A DNA stretch of 34,417 nt from an uncultured Lachnospiraceae bacterium (GTDB lineage Bacteria; Bacillota; Clostridia; Lachnospirales; Lachnospiraceae). Numbering within the stretch: position 1 is the stretch's first letter; each line of letters starts with the position of its first letter. Positions 24,805 through 33,171 of this stretch are shown here, piece after piece. Made by a program: the position numbers and the translations under genes. Location: assembly GCA_947576945.1 (NCBI GenBank), contig CANPTH010000046.1, positions 1 through 34,417 of the forward strand, in the 5' to 3' direction. The notes under the pieces were generated by a model. It saw nothing but the letters and a program-made list of their open reading frames with translations, made no database searches and was not told where the DNA came from.

Positions 24805-25791
24805 TTATTCAAATTTTGTTAATTCTGTCCTGTAAAAAAATTTTTGCAGTATCTGATCATAGGTTTCTCCGTTTAAAGCCATACAGTTGGCTCCATATTG
24901 GCTCATTCCAAATCCGTGCCCGATCCCCGTCACCCGAAAGATTACCTGTCTTTCCTCCTGCTCCATTTCGAAAGACGCCGACGGCAAATCAAAAAGGTAG
25001 CGGAAAGTTTCCCCATCAACCTGTTCCGATTCCTTATCCTGTGCAGCAAATACCACGTCAGTCACATATCCGGCAGTATCATAGGCAAGTTCTGCCCCCT
25101 CCCATATCTCCTGTTCGGAAAAATCGTTTTCAAGCCGGCTTTGCAGGATGCGTATATAATCTGTTCTGGATACCCTGACTGTGCTGCTGTAACCGCGTGC
25201 CGCCTTATCCTGCGCGCAGGATATGCTCTTCAGATACGGTCTCCTATCCGTATTCCACACTTCGGACGCGTCCCTTGTTTTGCCGTTACTGACCTGAAAG
25301 TAAGACGCCTGGATCACATCACCCTGATAACACAGATACAATCCATCGGTCTCCTCTACCGCCTGGCGCCAGATTTTAAACTCATCCGCATAGATATCCA
25401 TCTCATACCATTGGCTCTGTCCGTCACCGGACAGCAAAAGCCCGCTGTTCTCCTGCTCCTTTAACGCCTGGACCAGCTCCGTCCGCAGCAGCACAGCCTG
25501 TGCTTTTAACGCTTCTTTCTCATAGGTTTCCGGCATCACCGTGCTCAGCTTATATATCAGATACTCTTCCATCGGGATTTCCCACAGTCCCCAATCCATA
25601 ACTGCCAGAATCCTGTGCTCCGCCCTGTCTCCTTCCAGACGCACATTGCTGTTCTGCCGCAGTTTTTCTGTCTCTTCTCCCACATGTCCCCATAAACTGG
25701 CACACACATAAGGCAGCAAAAAAACAAACAAAAGAAAGCCTCCGGCATCTCTTTTGTCTGTTCTCTTTAAGACGATTCTATTATACTTCAC
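24805..25791 (-). CDS. spoIID: Stage II sporulation protein D (lytic transglycosylase)
   Basis: Mother-cell peptidoglycan lytic transglycosylase needed for septal thinning and engulfment. A short N-terminal tail and one hydrophobic segment (FLLFVFLLPYVCASLWG) anchor it. The SpoIID/LytB domain shows MPETYEKEALKAQAVLLRTE with the conserved catalytic Glu, YFQVSNGKT and the C-terminal GHGFGMSQYGAN. I chose GTG 25791, with GGGG 8 bases upstream; the frame is open to a TTG at 25833, and no in-frame ATG precedes the membrane segment. spoIIQ follows. A possible sigma-E promoter is at 25870-25899. Confidence 0.93.
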   Translation of the reverse strand: MKYNRIVLKRTDKRDAGGFLLFVFLLPYVCASLWGHVGEETEKLRQNSNVRLEGDRAEHRILAVMDWGLWEIPMEEYLIYKLSTVMPETYEKEALKAQAVLLRTELVQALKEQENSGLLLSGDGQSQWYEMDIYADEFKIWRQAVEETDGLYLCYQGDVIQASYFQVSNGKTRDASEVWNTDRRPYLKSISCAQDKAARGYSSTVRVSRTDYIRILQSRLENDFSEQEIWEGAELAYDTAGYVTDVVFAAQDKESEQVDGETFRYLFDLPSASFEMEQEERQVIFRVTGIGHGFGMSQYGANCMALNGETYDQILQKFFYRTELTKFE

Positions 25792-25869
25792 ATGAAACAC
25801 CCCACATATGTAACAATTCGGCCTTTGCCGCAAATACTGAGTCCTGAGTTGAACACAAATATATTACTA

Positions 25870-25899
25870 TTCCTATGTGGTTTTTTCCCTTTTTATAAC
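25870..25899 (-). promoter_or_regulatory. Possible sigma-E promoter of spoIID
   Basis: Minus strand GTTATAAA (25892-25899), 14-base spacer, CATAGGAA (25870-25877). Spacing equals that of the candidate before sipL, but the -10 match is weaker. It lies about 80 bases before the chosen start. Confidence 0.4.
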
Positions 25900-25929
25900 T
25901 ATCACTGCGGATGACCCTGCCGCATCTTC

Positions 25930-27006
25930 CTACCGCGCCAGATCCAGGTGCTGTACTGTGGACACCATACCACTTTCATACAGAAAAATCCCCGTACTCC
26001 TGATCATGGCATTATTCTGGTTATCTTTCTCGGAATTCAGGGCAAACTGTGTTGACACCTTTCCCAACCCGATCGCACCCACGCCCAGGTCCGACAGATG
26101 ATACAGCTTATCGTCGCCGTTCTCATCTTTCGTCCAGATCAACAGCTTCTCCCATATCGGATCCGCCTCGTCGATCCATCCGTTTCCGTCTGCATCGTAT
26201 TTCGCCAGATCTGCAAAACCGTCGCCCGACTTCGTCCCGAAAAGCTCACTCCCGTCATTGATCTCCCCGTCGCCGTTCAGATCCAACGCCAGAAAACCGC
26301 TGCCGGCCTTAAGCTTCGATATCTCTTCCTCTTCCCCATCCTGATCCAGATCAAAGAAGAATTTCTGATCCGACACCTGCGCAATATTCGTATCCAGATT
26401 GATCACCAGCGGATCACAATACTTCACAACTTCCGTCGTATAAGTCTCCTTATAATATTCCTCGAATCTGCGGCTCATGGAAAACTCCAGATTGAAAGAC
26501 AGCTCTCTCCCGTCCGCTGTCTTGACCATTCCCTGGGTAGCAAACGTCGTATGTTCTTCTTCCATATGGTAGTACTCATTCGTGAACGTATTCACCTGAT
26601 AGACAGTCGTCCCGCCGTTCATACCAAAGTCATTCGGCGTTCCCAGAATCTCCTGCTCGCTGACGTTCCCGCCGCGAAACCGGAAAAAGAGATCCATCAA
26701 AAAGCGCACGCACTGCTGCCTGATCGTCATGACGGGATCCTGTCCTCTCTCTGTTCCCGAAACTCTTCCCGTATTGGATAAATTCTTAAAATGTGTCGTG
26801 ATGTCGTCCAAATTCGCAGTGTTCTTCTCAATCCCGCCGGTCTGTTCCGTATCATCGCCGGTGTTGACCAGACTTCCGTAGAAACCGCCAGGACTGCTGT
26901 TCATGCTTCCTGTACGCCGCATCGCAGAACCTGTCATAGATCTGGCCGTCACAGAAGCATACCTTCTGGAAGACTGCATTCCCATTACACTGGAATCGAT
27001 CCTCAC
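25930..27006 (-). CDS. Conserved protein with calcium-loop-like repeats
   Basis: Function unknown. The N-terminal ~120 residues are Ser/Arg-rich and unordered-looking (SSRRYASVTARSMTGSAMRR). The C-terminal part carries acidic loops like those of EF-hand/dockerin and RTX-associated proteins: FFDLDQDGEEEE, LDLNGDGEINDGSELFG, YDADGNGWIDEADPIWEKL and WTKDENGDDKLY. No signal peptide or membrane segment is evident. The start is GTG 27006 because AAAGGAGG lies 5 bases upstream; an ATG six codons later has no site. It stands between ybhJ and spoIID and may be transcribed from its own or the upstream promoter. Calcium binding is inferred from loop spacing only. Confidence 0.75.
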   Translation of the reverse strand: MRIDSSVMGMQSSRRYASVTARSMTGSAMRRTGSMNSSPGGFYGSLVNTGDDTEQTGGIEKNTANLDDITTHFKNLSNTGRVSGTERGQDPVMTIRQQCVRFLMDLFFRFRGGNVSEQEILGTPNDFGMNGGTTVYQVNTFTNEYYHMEEEHTTFATQGMVKTADGRELSFNLEFSMSRRFEEYYKETYTTEVVKYCDPLVINLDTNIAQVSDQKFFFDLDQDGEEEEISKLKAGSGFLALDLNGDGEINDGSELFGTKSGDGFADLAKYDADGNGWIDEADPIWEKLLIWTKDENGDDKLYHLSDLGVGAIGLGKVSTQFALNSEKDNQNNAMIRSTGIFLYESGMVSTVQHLDLAR

Positions 27007-27226
27007 TATAACCTCCTTTTGCCAAGACCGCATCTACGCCTGTCTGTGTCACCGACTGCACCTTCCATGATGCATGGCAATAGAAAGGACGGCACCCTCA
27101 AAGAAAATCCTTTTCCCTTAAAAATACCGTCCGTGGTCTATACATTATTTAAATTCAAGAAACAATCGTCTGGCCAGGATCAACCGCCCCTCGTACTCTA
27201 TATATCGGACGACGTTTCCAATTCCT

Positions 27227-29521
27227 TTAGACCCTGTTGTAATTGATCAGGCATCCTTTCAGGATGATCTGCCTCTCCTCATCCGTCAATTCACCAAGGC
27301 GCAGTGTAAACTCTGTCAGCTCGTTCTCTTCCACGGATACCCTGTATGCTTTGATCTCTTCTGTCTTCTCCTCCACTGCCTGCCTGATTCCCGGGAAGAA
27401 CAGATAATCCAGATTCTTAAACGGCAGCTCGCCTTCCCCGATCAGGAACGGCAGCATGCCCCAATTGATCAGGTTGGAACGGTAACGCTTGGTCGCATAT
27501 TCGTTGGCGATATTAGCCCAGCCGCCCAATACCTTCTGGCAGCTTGCCGCCTGCTCTCTGGCAGACCCGTCACCCGGCTTTACTGCAAAAATGGTGGAAC
27601 CGAATCCCGTATTCTCGTGGGAAGCGTCTGCAAAACGTTCTTTGATCACATTCATCACCGGCTTTACGTCCGGATGCGCCTGGCAGGGATGCTCCCCCTG
27701 CATTCTCGCCTTCTCCGCCTTCTGGATGTCTTTGGCTCTTCCCACATATTCCGGATCCTTTCTGGACAGGGTAAACTCAGCCAGTCCCAGCGGGTTGGAG
27801 CGATAAGAGGACGTCTCCCCGGAAGGGATCAGCTCGTCCGTCGTGGTCACCGGGTCATGGATCTCGGATACGACGCGCAGCACCAGATTTTCCGGCAGCG
27901 CGCCCATGGCAGGCCAGTCCTTGATATTCGGGCCAAACTGGATCTCCACACTCTCATCCGCCACCCCTTTGGAGTCAAATACACGATTCCTGTAAATATT
28001 TGCATCAAAGTAATATTTATATTTTGTCAGTTCCCCGTCAAATTCCGTGGCTGACGTGAGCACGCCTTTATTCGCCGCCGTCGCCGCAATCGAGCGGGCA
28101 TCCATGAGCGCTACGGAGGAAATCTGGCCGTTCTGCAGCTTGGAGCCTTCTCTGTTCGGGAAATTCCTTGTAGAGTGGCGGACACTGAAGGCATTGTTTG
28201 CCGGTGTATCACCCGCGCCGAAGCAAGGACCGCAGAATGCCGTCTTCAGGACCGCTCCCGTCTCCAGAATCGCAGCCGCACAGCCGTTCTTGATCAATTC
28301 CATGTAGACCGGCATGGATGCAGGATAGACACTTAACGTAAAGCCGTCCGCTCCGATATAAGAACCTCTCAGGATATCTGCCGCCGCACATATATTCTCA
28401 AATCCGCCGCCCGCGCAGCCGGCAATAATGCCCTGATCCACCATGAACTTGCCGTCTGCCACTTTGTCCTGCAGGGAATAGGGCACCGCATTGTCCAGGC
28501 TCACTTTCGCCCGCTCCTCCACGTCATGGAGGATATCCTGCAGATTTGCATTCACTTCATCGATGGTGTAAGTATTGCTGGGGTGGAACGGCATTGCGAT
28601 CATCGGCCTGATCTTCGACAGATCCACCCTGATCATACCGTCATAATATGCCACCTCGCCCGGGTTCAGTTCCCGATACTCCTCCACTCTGCCATGAATC
28701 TCATAGAAGTTCCTGATCTCCTCATCCGTCCGCCAGATAGAAGAAAGACAGGTCGTCTCTGTAGTCATGACATCGATGCCGATCCGGAAATCCGCGCTCA
28801 GACCTGACACGCCCGGTCCTACAAACTCCATCACCTTATTCTTCACATAACCGTTACCAAAAACCGCACCGATGATCGCCAGCGCCACATCCTGCGGACC
28901 CACGCCTTTCACTGGCTCCCCGGTGAGATAAACGCCCACGATACCAGGCATATTAATGTCATACGTCTGCGACAGCAGCTGCTTTACCAGCTCCGGGCCG
29001 CCTTCGCCCATAGCCATGGTTCCAAGCGCCCCGTAGCGCGTATGGGAATCGGATCCAAGGATCATCCTGCCCCCGCCGGCCAGCATTTCCCTTGCATACT
29101 GATGGATGACTGCCTGATGCGGCGGCACATAGACGCCGCCGTATTTCTTCGCGCAGGTCAGGCCAAACATATGGTCATCCTCGTTGATCGTGCCGCCTAC
29201 CGCACACAAAGAATTGTGGCAGTTGGTCAGCACATACGGAATCGGGAACTTCGTCAGGCCCGACGCCCTGGCTGTCTGTATGATACCCACGAAAGTGATA
29301 TCATGGGATGTCAGCTTGTCAAACCTGATCTTCAGCTTGTCCATACTGCCGGAAGTATTGTGCTCCTGCAGGATCCCATAAGCCATGGTATTCTTCGCAG
29401 CTTCCGCTTTGGAGACCTCCTGGCCGGTCTTATTCTTTATCTGCGCCGCAGCTTCCGCTCCTTCAGGAATGATTTCCGTCCCATGCAGCAGATATGCGCC
29501 GCTTTCCATTAATTTGATCAT
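27227..29521 (-). CDS. ybhJ: Aconitase-superfamily hydratase (YbhJ type)
   Basis: A [4Fe-4S] hydratase/dehydratase of the aconitase superfamily, closest by recall to E. coli YbhJ (753 residues; here 764). Shared blocks include QGHNTSG-like [59 protein letters not shown] and SIAATAAN. Likely cluster cysteines are in TNCHNSLC and [12 protein letters not shown]. The physiological substrate of YbhJ-type proteins is not established, so citrate/isocitrate activity should not be assumed. The start is ATG 29521 with GGAGG 5 bases upstream; the open frame extends through the upstream structured element but without a site. It follows the acyltransferase gene by 138 bases, almost all of which is that element. 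Confidence 0.93.
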   Translation of the reverse strand: MIKLMESGAYLLHGTEIIPEGAEAAAQIKNKTGQEVSKAEAAKNTMAYGILQEHNTSGSMDKLKIRFDKLTSHDITFVGIIQTARASGLTKFPIPYVLTNCHNSLCAVGGTINEDDHMFGLTCAKKYGGVYVPPHQAVIHQYAREMLAGGGRMILGSDSHTRYGALGTMAMGEGGPELVKQLLSQTYDINMPGIVGVYLTGEPVKGVGPQDVALAIIGAVFGNGYVKNKVMEFVGPGVSGLSADFRIGIDVMTTETTCLSSIWRTDEEIRNFYEIHGRVEEYRELNPGEVAYYDGMIRVDLSKIRPMIAMPFHPSNTYTIDEVNANLQDILHDVEERAKVSLDNAVPYSLQDKVADGKFMVDQGIIAGCAGGGFENICAAADILRGSYIGADGFTLSVYPASMPVYMELIKNGCAAAILETGAVLKTAFCGPCFGAGDTPANNAFSVRHSTRNFPNREGSKLQNGQISSVALMDARSIAATAANKGVLTSATEFDGELTKYKYYFDANIYRNRVFDSKGVADESVEIQFGPNIKDWPAMGALPENLVLRVVSEIHDPVTTTDELIPSGETSSYRSNPLGLAEFTLSRKDPEYVGRAKDIQKAEKARMQGEHPCQAHPDVKPVMNVIKERFADASHENTGFGSTIFAVKPGDGSAREQAASCQKVLGGWANIANEYATKRYRSNLINWGMLPFLIGEGELPFKNLDYLFFPGIRQAVEEKTEEIKAYRVSVEENELTEFTLRLGELTDEERQIILKGCLINYNRV

Positions 29522-29535
29522 ATTCTCCTCCATTC

Positions 29536-29641
29536 CGAAGCGCTTTACGCTGAGGATGCGAGCAGAATTCAGGAGTTTTCCAAAGGAATACTCCAATTTT
29601 GCTCTGCGATCAAGGAGTTTGTGGCGCTTCGACACAAACTC
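29536..29641 (-). repeat. Nested inverted-repeat element (copy 2) in the ybhJ leader, with an alternative hairpin
   Basis: Outer arms CGAAGCGC (29536-29543) and GCGCTTCG (29624-29631) are perfect complements. Inside is a long imperfect stem ending in GGAGTTTTCC / GGAATACTCC (29572-29594). TTTACG, TGC-GAGC, GCTCTGC and GAGTTTGTGGC blocks match copy 1 at 19059-19140. A second perfect 9-bp inverted repeat (GAGTTTGTG 29615-29623, CACAAACTC 29633-29641) places the right outer arm in its loop, so the two foldings compete or form a pseudoknot. Confidence 0.8.
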
Positions 29642-29659
29642 TTTAGTCTGAAAGAACAC

Positions 29660-30694
29660 CTATGGCATGATACTTGTGACCACATGCTCTGCCTTCTCTC
29701 CCAGCCACCGGTCCATTCTGCCAAGAATAAGCTCCCTTACCGCTCCGATCATCAGACACAAGAGCAGCACAGCGGCCACGATTCCGGCCAGTACCATAAA
29801 GCCCGTCACACCGCCTTCACTCTTAAACCCACTGTCGAGCAGCCTCTGTATGACAACCGTTACCAGTACGTCATTCAACGCGAAGACCGCAAAGACATTG
29901 ACGGCGGCTTTATTGATGAACCGTGATCTGATGTGCAGTTCCTTAAACAGGTAGAACAGAATGACTGCCATCATCAGATTCGTAATGCTGTTATCCTTAC
30001 ACAGATGATGAGATATCTGACCGATCTTTATCGGTATCTCGTGGGATATTCCGTTTATGATCCAGAGGAATACAAAGAGAATCCCCGCCTTTCCCGGCAA
30101 TTTCACATCCCTATACATCCGAATGTATCTTCCCATCATATAGATCATGATCATATGCAAAAGTCCCTTGCCGTTATCCGGAACAATCTCAAAATAGAAC
30201 AGTGTAGGCAGCACGCTTAGCAGCATAAACAGCACAAACAGTAGTCTTTCAAATTCCTTCTGCTTCAGTGCATCGATAAATTTCTGGATATACTCACTCA
30301 AGAAAAGAAGACACACATAGCAGGAATAGAACCAGTATTTTCTTGTAATAAACGGCAGCATGGATTTCACGATCTGCTCCAATAGTGCAGCGCCCTGTAA
30401 CTGCTCGGGCATGACCGTATAGAGCAGGGCAGTTTCTGCCAGGGAATAGGTGATCATCATGCATTCCATCCTGACAAACTTCCTGATGTCAAACTTCATT
30501 CCGTAATACCCCGAGATCAGCATAAAGCAGGTCACACCGATATTACAGATCCCGTTCACCATACCGTTCAGGACAAATGCCGTCTTTCCGTTTACCAGAT
30601 AAAATAAAAATCTGTTCGCATGAATAAACACAATCATGAACATCGCGATAATACGCAGCAATTCATGATTTGAATTTCTTACAGCTTTCACCAT
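29660..30694 (-). CDS. Acyltransferase family 3 (OafA-like) membrane protein
   Basis: Integral membrane O-acyltransferase that probably modifies a cell-surface polysaccharide or similar acceptor. About ten hydrophobic helices fill the 344 residues. The N-terminal segment NHELLRIIAMFMIVFIHANRF carries the Arg and His typical of helix 1 in this family (usually R...H). The acceptor cannot be told. The ATG at 30694 is preceded by GGGGAAATAAGTT. A good promoter lies about 70 bases upstream. ybhJ follows on the same strand. Confidence 0.85.
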   Translation of the reverse strand: MVKAVRNSNHELLRIIAMFMIVFIHANRFLFYLVNGKTAFVLNGMVNGICNIGVTCFMLISGYYGMKFDIRKFVRMECMMITYSLAETALLYTVMPEQLQGAALLEQIVKSMLPFITRKYWFYSCYVCLLFLSEYIQKFIDALKQKEFERLLFVLFMLLSVLPTLFYFEIVPDNGKGLLHMIMIYMMGRYIRMYRDVKLPGKAGILFVFLWIINGISHEIPIKIGQISHHLCKDNSITNLMMAVILFYLFKELHIRSRFINKAAVNVFAVFALNDVLVTVVIQRLLDSGFKSEGGVTGFMVLAGIVAAVLLLCLMIGAVRELILGRMDRWLGEKAEHVVTSIMP

Positions 30695-30764
30695 AACTTA
30701 TTTCCCCGGATCCCTTATCGCTTTCTGCCCTGAACTATCACCTCAATCTCCACAGCCACATCCT

Positions 30765-30793
30765 ATTATATAAGATATATGAAAGCCGCGCAA
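30765..30793 (-). promoter_or_regulatory. Sigma-A promoter of the acyltransferase gene
   Basis: Minus strand TTGCGC (30788-30793), 17-base spacer, TATAAT (30765-30770), located after the hflX stop (30828). It may also serve ybhJ. Confidence 0.75.
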
Positions 30794-30827
30794 GCCAATC
30801 AGCCTGTTTTTATCGGTCGTTCTCCTG

Positions 30828-32147
30828 TCATTTCTCACTGACATGGTATTTCTGATAGAAACGGTAATCTTCCACCCTGCAGTTGACCCGCAGCCGTACA
30901 CCCTCTTCCATATATTCCGTCTCGGACACCACCGCATTCTCATTCAGGTAAGATACTGCCCGGCCATCCGTATAAGGAATCAGCAGTGTACACTCCTGGT
31001 ATCCTCCGGCCAGCTTCTTCTCGATCAGACAAACCAGTTCTTCCATGCCGATCCGCTCTCTCGCTGACAAATAGATACTGTTCTCCGTCACCTGCGGAAG
31101 CGCCGCCGTTACCTGCCCCGGCTCTGCACCTGCCATCCCCGGAATCTTATCCGCGTTCACCAGATCGGCCTTGTTATAAACATAGAGCATCGGAATACCG
31201 TCCGCTTCCAGTTCCCGCAGCGTCTGGTTCGTGACCGCAATCTGCTCCTTATAGTGCGGATCACTGTAATCTACGATCTGCAGCAGAAGATCGGCCTCTT
31301 TCGCCTCCTCCAGGGTAGAATGAAAAGCTTCCACCAGATTATGGGGCAGCTTATGGATAAATCCCACCGTATCTGACAGCAGGAACGCATGATGATCTGC
31401 CGGCATGATCTTGCGCACCGTCGTATCCAGCGTCGCAAAAAGCATATCCTTCTCCATCACCTTCTTCTCTTCCACATCCACCTGGTCACTGCCATACAGA
31501 TCCAGCATGGCATTCAGCAGCGTAGATTTCCCGGCATTCGTATAGCCCACCAGCGCCACCCGGGGCATACCGGATCCCGCACGACGTTTGCGCTGCGTCT
31601 GCCGCTCCGCGCTCACTTCTCTAAGTTCCCGTCTAAGCTCCACAAGCCGCCTCTCCAATACACGGCGGTCCAATTCCAGCTTCTTCTCTCCGGCGCCTTT
31701 GTTGCTCAGTGAACCGGTGCCGCCTCCCTGTCTGCTCAGTGCAGCATGAAGTCCCACAAGTCTTGGCAGCATATACTGTAATCTGGCCACCTCCACCTGT
31801 AACTTCGCCTCTCTGGACCTGGCTCTGTTAGCAAAAATATCCAGGATCAGCGCACTCCTGTCAAGAATCGGCTTTTCCAGACGTTCCTGCAGGTTCCGCA
31901 GCTGCATCGGTGACAGGGACGCATCGAAGATGATCACATCCGCACCGCAGTCTGCAGCAAGTTCCTTCACCTCAACCACCTTACCCGTACCGATGTAAAA
32001 TGCCTTATGCACCTCCGGAAGCGTCTGTTCCGCCGCTCCCGCCACTTCCATATCACAAGCCTGCGCCAACGCGCCCAGCTCCTCCAGGGAAAGCAGATAA
32101 TCTTCCCCGTCATTTAAATTCACTCCGACCAAAAATGCTTTTTCCAT
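30828..32147 (-). CDS. hflX: Ribosome-associated GTPase HflX
   Basis: GTPase that splits or rescues stalled 70S ribosomes; relatives in Listeria confer macrolide/lincosamide tolerance (family knowledge). The N-terminal HflX domain (LVGVNL, YIGTGKVVEVKEL, IIFDASLSPMQLRNLQE) is followed by the glycine-rich RQGGGTGSLSNKGAGEKKLE and the G domain: G1 GYTNAGKST, G3 DTVGFIHKLPH and G4 NKADL. A C-terminal extension ends at residue 439. The start is ATG 32147 with GGAGG 6 bases upstream. Its leader, from the promoter at 32541-32570, is nearly 390 bases and contains a small reading frame and an intrinsic terminator, so attenuation control is likely. Confidence 0.96.
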   Translation of the reverse strand: MEKAFLVGVNLNDGEDYLLSLEELGALAQACDMEVAGAAEQTLPEVHKAFYIGTGKVVEVKELAADCGADVIIFDASLSPMQLRNLQERLEKPILDRSALILDIFANRARSREAKLQVEVARLQYMLPRLVGLHAALSRQGGGTGSLSNKGAGEKKLELDRRVLERRLVELRRELREVSAERQTQRKRRAGSGMPRVALVGYTNAGKSTLLNAMLDLYGSDQVDVEEKKVMEKDMLFATLDTTVRKIMPADHHAFLLSDTVGFIHKLPHNLVEAFHSTLEEAKEADLLLQIVDYSDPHYKEQIAVTNQTLRELEADGIPMLYVYNKADLVNADKIPGMAGAEPGQVTAALPQVTENSIYLSARERIGMEELVCLIEKKLAGGYQECTLLIPYTDGRAVSYLNENAVVSETEYMEEGVRLRVNCRVEDYRFYQKYHVSEK

Positions 32148-32280
32148 ATAATACCTCCATACTGCCAACACCTGCAAATTCAGGCGTCAGCCCAAATTTC
32201 ATCAATTCCGCCAGGTTTCACCCTGCAGCCGCAGGTAGAAACCACTACACCAATTTTTCCCGTTTCCCCAAAAGCGCAAC

Positions 32281-32322
32281 AAAAAAGCAGGCACAATTCC
32301 CATAAAACAGAATTTTCCTGCT
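32281..32322 (-). terminator. Intrinsic terminator in the hflX leader
   Basis: Minus strand: arms AGCAGG (32317-32322) and CCTGCT (32286-32291) with an inner stem GAATT/AATTC (32310-32314 and 32295-32299), directly followed by T6. It lies about 135 bases upstream of hflX on the same strand. A second GCAGG at 32368-32372 (minus strand) could pair with the 3' arm instead. Confidence 0.85.
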
Positions 32323-32442
32323 AAAACGATAAAATATGGCAGACAACACAAATACGACACCGTCATACCTGCGTGACAGTCCTATGACAATTTTTATTCG
32401 TAGGCAAAGAAATCCCATTTACATGAGACTGCATATTTGCTT

Positions 32443-32490
32443 TTATCGCCCCTCAATACGGGTACGAGCACAACGAATAAAAATAATCAC
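32443..32490 (-). CDS. Candidate 15-residue leader peptide upstream of hflX
   Basis: GTG start at 32490 with AAAGGCGG 7 bases upstream, encoding MIIFIRCARTRIEGR and a TAA at 32443-32445. It begins about 45 bases after the predicted transcription start and precedes the terminator by about 120 bases. Codons 3-6 lie in the 5' arm of a 12-bp inverted repeat whose other arm is at 32390-32401. The peptide contains IFI and RTR, reminiscent of the IFVI and R-x-R motifs of macrolide-arrest leader peptides such as ErmCL and ErmDL. Expression is inferred, not shown. Confidence 0.5.
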   Translation of the reverse strand: MIIFIRCARTRIEGR

Positions 32491-32540
32491 TTTAATGCCG
32501 CCTTTCTATAAATTATTATGATCTGAAAGTTACCATGTTG

Positions 32541-32570
32541 ACTATAGCACAGACCGTACCGCGCTGTCAA
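32541..32570 (-). promoter_or_regulatory. Strong sigma-A promoter of the hflX leader
   Basis: Minus strand TTGACA (32565-32570), 18-base spacer, TATAGT (32541-32546). GTTGAC (32537-32542) and GTCAAC (32566-32571) form an inverted repeat that brackets the promoter. Predicted start near 32535. Confidence 0.8.
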
Positions 32571-32616
32571 CTTTATTATTTTATTTCATACCGAAAGAAT
32601 TCTACCTCTAATCTTC

Positions 32617-33147
32617 TTAATTCGCAGTACAAATTTTTCTTCCATTTTCTAAACCAATCAAAAATAATTCCAACGTTTGAGGGTTTGTATTTCTATATTT
32701 GAGATGATAGTAAATCTGCCCAACACCTTTTACAAGATCTTTCTGGTCTTCTTCATAATAGTTTGCATTCTCATCATAGCAATTACCAGCATGTAAAAGT
32801 AACGTCAGCGCGAACCTCTCATTGATATATATGTAATCTTCCTCACAGCCCTCCACAATTTGAAATGGTTTTCTCTTTAAGCACCATGATGCAGTATACG
32901 CAATAAACTTAACGTAATTTACCCGGCTAATATCATGAAAATGTTTTAATCGTGCCAAATCAACCAAAATATCTATCAAGCAATGATTAAAGATATCGTC
33001 ATTAAAGTAAATTTTTCCTCTTAGGTTGTTTTCCTTATAAAATTGCTCTGCCAGTTTATGAATAAGAGTTCCTGCATTACGTATATACGCATCTGTAAAA
33101 GATTCATTTAACTCTTCTTTTAGTTCCTTTACCCGTTCCTTATCCAT
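32617..33147 (-). CDS. Unknown 176-residue protein, third gene of the RelA/SpoT-domain operon
   Basis: I do not recognise a family. The protein is soluble and mainly helical-looking, with an N-terminal charged helix (MDKERVKELKEELNESF), several aromatic/acidic stretches (EDYIYINERF, CYDENANYYEEDQKD) and no signal peptide or membrane segment. The start ATG 33147 has AGGAG 7 bases upstream. It begins 24 bases after the stop of the RelA/SpoT-domain gene, so the two are very probably co-transcribed. Codon use is AT-rich like its operon partners and unlike hflX. Because toxSAS toxins are usually encoded with an antitoxin, this protein or the 59-residue one is a candidate neutraliser (inference only). 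Confidence 0.7.
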   Translation of the reverse strand: MDKERVKELKEELNESFTDAYIRNAGTLIHKLAEQFYKENNLRGKIYFNDDIFNHCLIDILVDLARLKHFHDISRVNYVKFIAYTASWCLKRKPFQIVEGCEEDYIYINERFALTLLLHAGNCYDENANYYEEDQKDLVKGVGQIYYHLKYRNTNPQTLELFLIGLENGRKICTAN

Positions 33148-33171
33148 CGTAACTCTCCTACTATCTATTAT

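Larger units (their letters stand above)
32148..32616. other. 469-base gap: hflX leader region and junction with the AT-rich segment
   Basis: No conventional gene was found. On the minus strand, in order: promoter (32541-32570), 15-codon frame (32443-32490), long-range inverted repeats (32390-32401 with 32473-32484, and 32327-32334 with 32441-32448), a GTCATA...TATGAC hairpin (about 32362-32388), intrinsic terminator (32281-32322), and about 130 further bases to the hflX start. The composition shifts from GC-balanced to AT-rich around 32.5 kb. Confidence 0.75.

Noticed and set aside
27087..27132. GGACGG...CCGTCC pairing downstream of ybhJ
   Set aside because: Only 6 bp with a 34-base loop and no T tract; too weak to call a terminator or riboswitch. 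No GEMM, purine or other riboswitch core was recognised there.
32281..32535. Independent small non-coding RNA between hflX and the RelA/SpoT operon
   Set aside because: Not excluded, but the small frame with its own ribosome binding site and the co-directional hflX make an attenuated leader the better explanation of the same transcript.
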